Of a DNA stretch of 64,000 nucleotides, positions 57,346 to 64,000 are shown in pieces. The DNA lies in the NCBI GenBank assembly GCA_023436585.1, contig JAEZIN010000018.1:62001-126000 (forward strand), in the 5' to 3' direction. Below the pieces are notes generated by a model that was given only the letters and a program-made list of their open reading frames with translations, was not told where the DNA came from and searched no databases. Source of the stretch: Bacillota bacterium (GTDB lineage: Bacteria > Bacillota > Clostridia > Christensenellales > Aristaeellaceae). Each line of letters starts with the position of its first letter. Positions within the stretch are counted from its first letter, which is position 1. The position numbers and the translations under genes are program-made.

Positions 57346-57606
57346 TCACGCTTTCTGCCACCGCTTGAGGGTGGGAAAGAACTCCCGCATCCCCTTGCGG
57401 GCCGCGTCCGCATCGGGATAGACGCTGCCGGCCACAAAAGGCACGCAGGTTTCAATCACTTCCTCCATGGTCTGGTCGCTTGTGAAATGGCCGTCCGTGT
57501 AGCAGTAGCAGCAGTAATCCCCGTTCTTGCCGCCGTCCTTGTTTGTTCCGAATTGGGCTTCCTCCGTCATGGGCATGGCGCAGCTTTGGCAGATGGCTTG
57601 TTCCAT
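57346..57606 (-). CDS. Putative zinc-ribbon protein (PF12674-like)
   Basis: 86 residues behind AAGGAGGTATTG. CQSCAMPM near the N-terminus and CCYCYTDGHFTSDQTMEEVIE form the zinc ribbon of this widespread small family (quorum-like 'putative zinc ribbon domain'). It is often encoded with GyrI-like or GNAT proteins, as here with the GyrI-like gene. Confidence 0.85.
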   Translation of the reverse strand: MEQAICQSCAMPMTEEAQFGTNKDGGKNGDYCCYCYTDGHFTSDQTMEEVIETCVPFVAGSVYPDADAARKGMREFFPTLKRWQKA

Positions 57607-57675
57607 GGTACAATACCTCCTTCTTATTTACAGGTTCATTGTACCACCGGTAACCTGACATCTAGCTGTCATATT

Positions 57676-58572
57676 CTAATAATAAGAAATCATTTTTTTC
57701 AGCCGCTCCCCGAGAATGCATTGTATATGCGACGGAGACAGCACCCGCAAATACGGCCCATAGGAGAGCAAGAAGCCGTACACCCACTCGTCTTCCGGGT
57801 AAGAAACGGTAATCAGGAAGTGTCCGCCGGGTTCTCTCTCTATTTGTGATTCTTCAAAATCGTCATACACCCGGAATGCCTGGGAACCGTCTATCCAAAG
57901 CTTCAAAACGACAAAAGGCTTGACCGGATTGTTTTCGTACTCCAGCGGAGCCTCCGCCTTGCCGCTTACGGTGAACCTGCCGCCGCTTAAACGCACGTCC
58001 TTCATGCGGGTAAGCTTGAACAGCCGCACCTCCTCCCGCAGCCGGCAATAGGCCTTCAAATACCAGGCCCTGCTCTTGAACCAAAGCTGGATAGGCTCCG
58101 CTTCCCGCTCCGTTTTCTCCCCGGATGCCCCATAGTACGTAAAACAAAGCACCTTTTTGTTCAGGATCGCGTCCTTCAAAAGCGCAAGCTCACTTTGCTT
58201 TGTCTGGCTCCAGTCGGAAAAATCCACCGCCACCCAATCACCGTCCCCCGCGCCAAAGAGGACGCGCCACTTGGCCAGCAGCCCCTCTCCCTGGGTGATG
58301 CCGACAGCCCTCAGCCCTTGCAGCGCGGCCAGAATTTCCGTTTGCTCCTCCCTATTGAGCAGCGACCGCTGGATTACGAAGCTCTCCATCAGGGCAATTC
58401 CGCCATTTTTTCCCTGGGAGGCGTATACCGGGATTCCGGCCTGGCTCAGCGCTTCCACATCCCGGTAGATGGTCCTTTGGGATACGCCAAAATGCCGGGC
58501 AAGCTCCGCCGCCGTGGCGGTTTTTTTGTCCAGCAAAAGAATCACGATTTCAAACAGCCGGCTTACCTGCAT
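57676..58572 (-). CDS. YafY-type HTH-WYL transcriptional regulator
   Basis: 298 residues from ATG 58572. The N-terminal HTH (LLDKKTATAAELARHFGVSQRTIYRDVEALSQAGIPVYASQGKNGGI) is followed by a WYL domain (LCFTYYGASGEKTEREAEPIQLWFKSRAWYLKAYCRLREEVRLFKLTRM) and a WCX extension. Such regulators sense nucleotides or small molecules. It is divergent from the membrane-protein gene at 58,692, which it may control. A longer reading upstream to 58674 has no ribosome site. Confidence 0.88.
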   Translation of the reverse strand: MQVSRLFEIVILLLDKKTATAAELARHFGVSQRTIYRDVEALSQAGIPVYASQGKNGGIALMESFVIQRSLLNREEQTEILAALQGLRAVGITQGEGLLAKWRVLFGAGDGDWVAVDFSDWSQTKQSELALLKDAILNKKVLCFTYYGASGEKTEREAEPIQLWFKSRAWYLKAYCRLREEVRLFKLTRMKDVRLSGGRFTVSGKAEAPLEYENNPVKPFVVLKLWIDGSQAFRVYDDFEESQIEREPGGHFLITVSYPEDEWVYGFLLSYGPYLRVLSPSHIQCILGERLKKMISYY

Positions 58573-58629
58573 GACATCACCAGGTACATTATACCGTTTG
58601 GAAATTGGCAATGCAATGGCAGGAAACGC

Positions 58630-58658
58630 TTGACAGGCGGCATCATCCGCTTTAAGAT
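58630..58658 (+). promoter_or_regulatory. Promoter of the 58,692 membrane-protein gene
   Basis: TTGACA at 58630-58635 and TAAGAT at 58653-58658 with a 17-base spacer, in the gap divergent from the WYL regulator. Confidence 0.7.
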
Positions 58659-58691
58659 GGCAAAGGAGGTTCATCGATAGGGAGGTTTTGC

Positions 58692-59318
58692 ATGAAGAGC
58701 CATCAAATAGGCCGCCTTGGCGCGTTTACGGCCGGAGCAGCCACACTGCTTTTCGCCGTGACCATGCTGATTCCGGCCAAATCGCTTTCTGTACCGCTAT
58801 CTTCTGGCATCAGCATATTCATTTTCTTTGGATACATACTGATGACCTGCGGGCTTGCCGCAATAGCCGGCCAGGAGCGGAAGGGGTGCGCCTTCACCGC
58901 CGCCGCATTCGCGGTTACATATGCCGCCATGATCTGCCTGGTATACTACACTCAGTTGACAACGGTGCCGCAGCAGGCGGCTTCCCCCGAGCTACTGGAC
59001 GCGCTCACGTACAAACCGGGAACCTGGATGTTCAATTTAGATATGCTGGGCTACGGGCTGTTAAGCATTTCCACCATCTTTGCAGGGCTCTCCATAGCCG
59101 TTCAAACAAGGGAGGATACATGGCTGCGCCGCCTCTTGCTGATCCACGGCGTCTTTGCGCCGGCCTGCCTTGTGTTCCCGGTGCTGGGCGTATTTTCTCA
59201 GGGTGCTGGTGCGGCAAGCAGCGATTTGTTCGGTGTGCTGGTGCTGGAATTCTGGTGCGTGTACTTCCTGCCGGTGACGGTTCTTTTTGCCCGGCACATG
59301 AAGCGGCAGAAGCAATAA
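58692..59318 (+). CDS. DUF998-like membrane protein
   Basis: 208 residues behind GGGAGG. Six helices are predicted, starting LGAFTAGAATLLFAVTMLIP and SGISIFIFFGYILMTCGLAAI. Between helices 3 and 4 there is a short external loop with PELLDALTYKPGTWMFNLDMLGYG. Function unknown. Divergent from the WYL regulator; the next gene follows in the same direction after 67 bases. Confidence 0.6.
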   Translation: MKSHQIGRLGAFTAGAATLLFAVTMLIPAKSLSVPLSSGISIFIFFGYILMTCGLAAIAGQERKGCAFTAAAFAVTYAAMICLVYYTQLTTVPQQAASPELLDALTYKPGTWMFNLDMLGYGLLSISTIFAGLSIAVQTREDTWLRRLLLIHGVFAPACLVFPVLGVFSQGAGAASSDLFGVLVLEFWCVYFLPVTVLFARHMKRQKQ

Positions 59319-59385
59319 AGGAAATGCGGCGCTTGCGCGCAAATTCCTCAATGATTCAGCGAAATAAAGCAACGGAGATGGATGT

Positions 59386-60246
59386 ATGAAAAACAATGGA
59401 CTGGCGGATTGGATCTTGCGGCTCATCAAAGGCATGTTCATCGGCAGCGGGTTTATCCTGCCCGGCGTAAGCGGCGGCGCGCTGGCGGCAGTATTCGGCA
59501 TCTATGAGCGGATGATTTCTTTTTTGGCCAACATCAAAAAGGATTTCAAAAAGAACATTCTGTTTTTCCTGCCGGTCGCACTGGGCATGGCGGCAGGTGT
59601 GTTTTTGCTATCCTTCCCCATTAGCTCTCTGCTGGATCAAGTTGAGACAGAGACCTATGTGCTTTGGTTCTTTATCGGCTGCATTCTGGGTACGCTGCCG
59701 GCACTATTCCGTCAGGCTGGCAAAAAGGGCTGGAAGCCGTGGCATATTGGGCTGCTGGTGGTTACCTGCGCTGCGGCTTACCTGTTCCTGCGGCTGGGAA
59801 AAAACGCTGGAGCCATTACACTTTCCAAGAGCTTTTTCACCTGGATGCTCGCCGGCGCACTCATCGGCCTGGGCACGGTAGTGCCGGGGCTAAGCCCGTC
59901 GAACCTTTTGCTATACCTGAACCTGAATCAGAATACGAGCCTTTATGTAGGCATGACAGATGGCATCAAGGCACTGGATTTCGGAGTTATCATTCCTCTG
60001 CTTCTGGGCGCTGCGCTGTGCGTTCTTCTCTTGTCCAAACTGATGAACTACATCTTCAGCCGGGCGTACGCAACGCTGTACCATGCTATCCTTGGCTTCG
60101 TTATCGCGTCAACGCTGATCATCGTGCCAACCGAATTCAACTACATCAGTCTGGGCGGGCTGATTTGCCTTGCTACCTGCGCCGCGGGCATTGCACTGGC
60201 CCTCTTTATGACCAGGCTGGAGGTCAAGTACAAGCCGGAAATCTAG
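59386..60246 (+). CDS. DUF368 family protein, predicted undecaprenyl-phosphate transporter
   Basis: 286 residues, eight to nine helices. The N-terminal GMFIGSGFILPGVSGGALAAVFGIYERMI and the central GALIGLGTVVPGLSPSNLLLYLNL are the twin PGxS-type motifs of DUF368, some members of which (PopT) recycle the C55-P lipid carrier across the membrane. It would support wall synthesis. Convergent with yjbR at one base distance. Confidence 0.9.
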   Translation: MKNNGLADWILRLIKGMFIGSGFILPGVSGGALAAVFGIYERMISFLANIKKDFKKNILFFLPVALGMAAGVFLLSFPISSLLDQVETETYVLWFFIGCILGTLPALFRQAGKKGWKPWHIGLLVVTCAAAYLFLRLGKNAGAITLSKSFFTWMLAGALIGLGTVVPGLSPSNLLLYLNLNQNTSLYVGMTDGIKALDFGVIIPLLLGAALCVLLLSKLMNYIFSRAYATLYHAILGFVIASTLIIVPTEFNYISLGGLICLATCAAGIALALFMTRLEVKYKPEI

Positions 60247-60247
60247 T

Positions 60248-60613
60248 TCACAGCGCCAGTTCTTCCCGAATGGCTTTGGGTAGACTTTTAACTACCATGT
60301 CATAAGAGTGGTCGATCATCTGATACAGCAGCCCTTCCTCCATCTGCTCCACCCACACGGTATTGCGGTGGGGCTGCTGGCTGGGCGGGCAGTGGTAACC
60401 GCGCACCACCACACCGGGGAACTGAAGCCTGTATACATCTGCCAGCAGGGGATCACATTTTAAAGTGATCTTGTAATTGCCGGGCTTGAAATAGATTTCG
60501 GCGAAGATTTTCCCCTTCACCTTGACGCACATGGGTTCCGGCCCGAAAGGGTAATCCGCGCAGGCCTGGTTCTTGCTCAGGCAATAGGCGGTCAGCGTTT
60601 GCAAATCAATCAT
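60248..60613 (-). CDS. MmcQ/YjbR family protein
   Basis: 121 residues. LTAYCLSKNQACADYPFGPEPMCVKVKGKIFAEI and the C-terminal IDHSYDMVVKSLP fit the double-wing YjbR fold; the usual HxNK region near W(T/V) is represented by HRNTVWVEQM. DNA binding is suggested for the family but the role is unknown. It is convergent with the DUF368 gene. Confidence 0.9.
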   Translation of the reverse strand: MIDLQTLTAYCLSKNQACADYPFGPEPMCVKVKGKIFAEIYFKPGNYKITLKCDPLLADVYRLQFPGVVVRGYHCPPSQQPHRNTVWVEQMEEGLLYQMIDHSYDMVVKSLPKAIREELAL

Positions 60614-60698
60614 ATCTCACCAAAAACCCGGCTGCTGTGCCGGGCTTTTCCATTCCTTTCGATTCTTTACGCAAGCATGCTGCATTCGGGATAACATT

Positions 60699-61166
60699 TC
60701 ATTCTTCTTTCAGGAATACTGCGAAGGCATACAGAATGCAGCAGATTTCCACCGGTATTGTTAAGCTATTGGATACAAAATTTCTTTTCCAGATTCCGGT
60801 ACATATTCGCCCGACAAGCGCATCATTCTTCCATATGTCATAATCAGAAGCCGGAAATCTGCACGTTAATAGAAATTTCCCGAAAGATGTGCTTACGTTT
60901 AATTGTCTTTGCGCCAAAAGGGTATTGCCGGTGCTTGCAAAAGCGATGCTTTTTCCACCAAGGATGGCATGATAGCTATTATGAATTTCTGCCGCCCCCC
61001 GATGCCTGATGGAAGGCGTATGGGTGACAAGCAGTTCCACGGGTCCTGTACCGGATATGCCGGAAACGGATATGCCGGAAAAGCCCCTCCTGATACAGGC
61101 GACAACAGTCCCTGTTTCATCTGCAACCTTACGCTTGAAAAGCCCGCGGCGTATGATATATTTCAT
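60699..61166 (-). CDS. LURP-one-related (Tubby-like fold) protein
   Basis: 155 residues from ATG 61166 (GGAG upstream). YIIRRGLFKRKVADETGTVVACIRR, YHAILGGKSIAFAS and FPASDYDIWKNDALVGRIC...ICCILYAFAVFL match the YxbD/LURP-one pattern of bacterial Tubby-like proteins that begin with a short MKYxIKQ-like strand and end in a C-terminal hydrophobic helix. Function unknown, perhaps membrane-lipid binding. Confidence 0.65.
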   Translation of the reverse strand: MKYIIRRGLFKRKVADETGTVVACIRRGFSGISVSGISGTGPVELLVTHTPSIRHRGAAEIHNSYHAILGGKSIAFASTGNTLLAQRQLNVSTSFGKFLLTCRFPASDYDIWKNDALVGRICTGIWKRNFVSNSLTIPVEICCILYAFAVFLKEE

Positions 61167-61240
61167 AGCGCTCCGTTCCCTGCGCGTTCCAACCGGCGCC
61201 TTTTGAATGAGTATAACATAAACCGGACCATTTTCCCATA

Positions 61241-61273
61241 AAAAGGAGGCCGCCGGTTTTAATCCGGTGGCCT
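61241..61273 (-). terminator. Terminator of the b5-like lipoprotein gene
   Basis: A 10-bp stem (61247-61256 with 61264-61273, one G-T) followed on the minus strand by TCCTTTTTAT. Confidence 0.82.
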
Positions 61274-61288
61274 GCCATTGGTTCCGCT

Positions 61289-61957
61289 TTATTTCTTGAT
61301 TTCGCCTACTACCGGAACTCTTTCCAGGGTTCTCAGGCCGTGGGGGGATTTTTCCTTGATTTCCGTCGTCAGGTCCCTGCCGGCGGTATAACCATTGTGA
61401 GCACCGTTTTTCCAAAGGGCGCTGTTGGTCACGTCATAGATCAAGCCATCCACGGCGATGTAGGCCGGTTTCCCATTGGTCCCGTCAAAGGCGGCCAGTT
61501 CCTCCAGCGTCAATACAAGCAAGGCGTTTGCGCTGGCCGGGCTGACCATCTTGCCCACAACCGGCACATCTTTCAAAATGTCCACCCCGTGGGGGGCGCC
61601 CTTGGTCAGTTCCGTCAGGTCCATCCCCGCGGAATAATCCAGGTGCTTGCCGTCCTTCCAGCCCTTATTGTTGGTCACGTCATAGACGAGGCCCTCCACG
61701 GCAACATAGGCGGGCTGTCCGTTCTTCCCGTTGAAGGTGGCCAGTTCCTCCGTAGTAAACGTCTTTTCCGCACCGGCCGCGGGGCTCGGGGAAGGCCCTT
61801 CCGTAGCAGAGGGCAGCGGTGTGGAGGTGTTCCCAACTGTGGGCGCGGCGGTTACCACCGGCGAAGCGGTGGCGCTTGGCGCCGGCGCGGCGCAGCCGGC
61901 CAGCAGGGCCAGGGACAAGAGCATCAGCATACCAAGCAGCAATGTGTTTTTCTTCAT
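61289..61957 (-). CDS. Lipoprotein with two cytochrome-b5-like heme/steroid-binding domains
   Basis: 222 residues from ATG 61957 behind AAAGGAGCC. Signal peptide with lipobox LALLAGC (Cys22), a Ser/Thr/Pro linker of ~45 residues, then two tandem units: FTTEELATFNGKNGQPAYVAVEGLVYDVTN...KDGKHLDYSAGMDLTELTKGAPHG and LTLEELAAFDGTNGKPAYIAVDGLIYDVTN...KNGAHNGYTAGRDLTTEIKEKSPHG, each ending DVPVVGKM or RVPVVGEI. These match the MAPR/cyt-b5-like fold. They lack the HPGG histidine, so heme may be held by tyrosines as in MAPR or not at all. Extracytoplasmic; function unknown. Confidence 0.88.
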   Translation of the reverse strand: MKKNTLLLGMLMLLSLALLAGCAAPAPSATASPVVTAAPTVGNTSTPLPSATEGPSPSPAAGAEKTFTTEELATFNGKNGQPAYVAVEGLVYDVTNNKGWKDGKHLDYSAGMDLTELTKGAPHGVDILKDVPVVGKMVSPASANALLVLTLEELAAFDGTNGKPAYIAVDGLIYDVTNSALWKNGAHNGYTAGRDLTTEIKEKSPHGLRTLERVPVVGEIKK

Positions 61958-62120
61958 AATGGGCTCCTTTCGCCTGTAAATAGGACTGTCCATGGGAGGT
62001 CGAGGCTATGGACGCCGCCGACTTTCCGATTCTTTCGCAGAAGTCTTTATGTAGCCGGGTACGTTTACTTTTCCAAGTTCTGCACCGGCTATTCATCCTA
62101 TAGAATGGACAGGCGGAAGG

Positions 62121-62155
62121 AAAATGAAACCTCCGCAACCAAATAATTGCGGAGG
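62121..62155 (-). terminator. Terminator of the xylanase gene
   Basis: A 9-bp perfect stem (62130-62138 with 62147-62155) followed on the minus strand by TTTCATTTT. It lies 20 bases after the stop codon. Confidence 0.85.
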
Positions 62156-62175
62156 CCAAATAAAGGAAACAAGTT

Positions 62176-64000
62176 TTACTTCAATTCGATCAGCCCGAAT
62201 ACCTTCGTATCCTTCCAGCCGGTGTCGCTGGCATCGCAGAAATTCAAAAGCGTACGCCTGCCGTCGGCGGTGGCATTGTTGTAGCGGATATCAAAGCCCG
62301 CAACGCTTCCCTTATCCATGACGGAAATGAAGGGAATGGCTATTTCCGCCGTAAAGCCCATGTCCCCTGCAAAGACGCGGGTGACCGGCGTCACCGTGCC
62401 GTGGTCGACGGTCAGCAGGTTTTCAAAATTCACCCTGTACTGGCCGTCGTCATCTTCATAAGCACCGGTACGGTGGTTGCCTTCGTCGAGGAAGACTTCT
62501 ACGGAATCCTGCATGTAGGTGCTGGCGTTGCTGCTGTCAAGGTGCGGGTCAGTAACATTTACAAGCACATACAGCGTATCCGGCTGCCAAAGCGCCCGGA
62601 AGGTGACCTCCACCTTACCATCCTCATCCGCGTTGCCGGACTGCGTTGCAGCCACCTTAAAAACAGGTGCGGTTTCCCAAAGGGGGTCCAGCGCCGCCCC
62701 CGCCATATCCGGCCTGCCCATGATGGCCACAGCACAGAGATTCAGCGTCAGAAGGTTCAATTTGCCCATTTGCCGGCTGGCGGAGGCATTCTGCTTGTCA
62801 TTCCAGGCCAGGTGGTTTTCTCCGTCATGGACCAGCACATCAAAGTCCAGTGTTCCGCCGGCCTTTAAGGATACGGGCACCGCCACCGTCACCGTATACC
62901 CGCCGTCCGTTTCCGCGCCATCCTTGCGGTATGCTTTTAACTCAGTTCCGCCCGCGTACACGGTGACGGAATCATTCTCCCCCGCGGCCTGATCCTTCAC
63001 GCGGACCTGCACATACAGCCCCTTTTCATCATACAGCACACGGAACGCATGGCTGCCGAAAGAATAGGCAGTAGCTTTATTAAAGTTTTCAGCACTGGGT
63101 TCCGCCGGACCGTAGCCGTTGGCCGCCTGCTTCTCCAAGGGAAGCTGACTAGGGTCCGCCCAGGCCCAGAAGGCGGGCTTGGGGGCCATATCCTTATCGA
63201 AAAGCATGGGGAATTCCTTGTTCTTCCAGCTCAGGTCGTCGGATGTGCCCCATACGATGACGGCATCAACTGCATCTGCAAAGCCCAGGAATGTATCCAT
63301 CAGGCTTTGATACCGCTTGGCCTGGGCCAAAAGGGATTCGGAGGTATCGGACGGGATGGGGATATCCAGTTCAGAAACGCGTATCCGAAGCCCCAGGTTT
63401 TTGAAATACGCCATGGCATCGCTGATTTGCTTGATGGAAGGCGTCGTCAGCTGGTAATGGCCCTGGAAGCCGATGCCGTCCGCCACGCCGGCGTCCGTCA
63501 ATTGCTTCATGACAGCCTTGATGCCTGTGAGCTTGGGCTCATAGACCTCGGAATAATCGTTGTAGAACAGCTTCGTGCCCTCGGGCGCGTACTTGCGGGC
63601 AAAGGAGAAAGCCTGCAGTATATAATCCTCTCCCACCGTATCCATCCAGTAAGTCCCATTCTTATCATCCAGTGTCTTTTTTCCACGCAGCTGCCCATTG
63701 CCGTCCAATACCGCTTCGTTCACCACATCCCAGGAAAGCACAACGCCCCTGTAGTTCTCATCAAGGTATTTCATGACCGAAGCGATATAGCTTTCAAGCC
63801 GTAAAAGCATCGTCTCACGGCCGGCCAGCGCGCCGTCCTCCGTGTAGTCCTCCGTAAAAAAGCTTCTGGGCGTTTGGGAATGCCACACCAGCACATGGCC
63901 GTGCACAGCGATTCCGTTTGCCATGGCGTAATCCAGCAGGGGCTTTGCAGCATCGAACTTCACCGCGGGGTGCGTGTTGTCGCCCGCCTTTGCCAGTTCA
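62176..64000 (-). CDS. GH10 endo-beta-1,4-xylanase with C-terminal CBM9-like modules, N-terminus outside the window
   Basis: At least 608 residues; the frame is open at base 64000. The GH10 barrel is seen from strand 3 on (VHGHVLVWHSQTP), with the acid/base Glu in LSWDVVNEAVLD, GIGFQGHYQL, and the nucleophile Glu in RIRVSELDIPIP, then VIVWGTSDDLSWKN. After about residue 295 of the visible part come two beta-sandwich modules (FRVLYDEKGLYVQVRVKD; PVFKVAATQSGNADEDGKVEVTFRALWQPDTLYVLVNVTDPHLDS...VEVFLDEGNHR) like CBM9/DOMON-type sugar-binding domains. It is an extracellular xylan-degrading enzyme; the signal sequence would be beyond the edge. Confidence 0.93.
   Translation of the reverse strand, partial: ELAKAGDNTHPAVKFDAAKPLLDYAMANGIAVHGHVLVWHSQTPRSFFTEDYTEDGALAGRETMLLRLESYIASVMKYLDENYRGVVLSWDVVNEAVLDGNGQLRGKKTLDDKNGTYWMDTVGEDYILQAFSFARKYAPEGTKLFYNDYSEVYEPKLTGIKAVMKQLTDAGVADGIGFQGHYQLTTPSIKQISDAMAYFKNLGLRIRVSELDIPIPSDTSESLLAQAKRYQSLMDTFLGFADAVDAVIVWGTSDDLSWKNKEFPMLFDKDMAPKPAFWAWADPSQLPLEKQAANGYGPAEPSAENFNKATAYSFGSHAFRVLYDEKGLYVQVRVKDQAAGENDSVTVYAGGTELKAYRKDGAETDGGYTVTVAVPVSLKAGGTLDFDVLVHDGENHLAWNDKQNASASRQMGKLNLLTLNLCAVAIMGRPDMAGAALDPLWETAPVFKVAATQSGNADEDGKVEVTFRALWQPDTLYVLVNVTDPHLDSSNASTYMQDSVEVFLDEGNHRTGAYEDDDGQYRVNFENLLTVDHGTVTPVTRVFAGDMGFTAEIAIPFISVMDKGSVAGFDIRYNNATADGRRTLLNFCDASDTGWKDTKVFGLIELK

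Overview
The window looks like a moderately GC-rich, endospore-forming anaerobic member of the Clostridia (Bacillota). Three alpha/beta-type small acid-soluble spore proteins, a GerM-like and a SpoIID-like sporulation protein and an L21-Prp-L27 cluster with the Firmicutes-type cleavable L27 leader all point there. A membrane-bound group 4 [NiFe]-hydrogenase with its own maturation set, a fused ADP-forming acyl-CoA synthetase and a GH10 xylanase suggest a fermentative, hydrogen-metabolising polysaccharide degrader. I did not assign a genus.

Layout. 1-8.5 kb is core chromosome: rph-gerM (both minus), rqcH, a GNAT acetyltransferase, three SASP genes, rplJ-rplL behind an L10-leader-like RNA, degV and a DUF3592-like membrane protein. 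A tRNA-Arg(CCG) gene at 8.65 kb is the target of a 14.1-kb integrated element (8,683-22,794) bounded by a perfect 47-bp duplication of the tRNA 3' part. Gene order is integrase and XRE repressor (leftward), then excisionase-like HTH, primase-helicase and a putative small terminase (rightward), with no capsid or tail genes. This is the plan of a phage satellite of the PICI type. Its cargo is a leftward three-gene operon: UvrD-like helicase/RecB-type nuclease, type III Mod methyltransferase and type III Res helicase-endonuclease. Just beyond attR lies a phage-like beta-helix/fibronectin-III protein, followed by a decayed third copy of the tRNA end, so this tRNA seems to have been used more than once.

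25.4-42.6 kb holds two small zinc-ribbon proteins, then a 12-gene leftward operon for a group 4 hydrogenase with three antiporter-like membrane subunits and its HycI-type protease. A divergent rightward hypABFCDE operon makes and inserts the NiFe(CN)2CO centre. Each operon has its own clear sigma-A-type promoter in the 400-bp gap between them.

42.6-48.3 kb looks like a second, older tRNA-linked island. An intact leftward tRNA-Arg(ACG) sits at 48.2 kb and a decayed copy of its 3' half at 42.6 kb, exactly where integration into the tRNA 3' end would leave it. Between them are three co-directional genes: a zinc-ribbon/membrane/coiled-coil protein with five 14-residue repeats and two different dynamin-like GTPases. 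No integrase remains.

48.4-64 kb is chromosomal again: spoIID-like gene, ADP-forming acyl-CoA synthetase, DUF554 protein, rplU-prp-rpmA with an L21-type leader, a 380-bp noncoding element with nested inverted repeats, a run of small accessory genes (DUF3788, HEAT-like, GyrI-like, zinc ribbon, WYL regulator, membrane proteins, YjbR, LURP-one-like), a lipoprotein with two cytochrome-b5-like domains, and a GH10 xylanase cut by the window edge. The strongest candidates for something undescribed are the satellite with its UvrD-Mod-Res cargo and the zinc-ribbon/dynamin-pair island.
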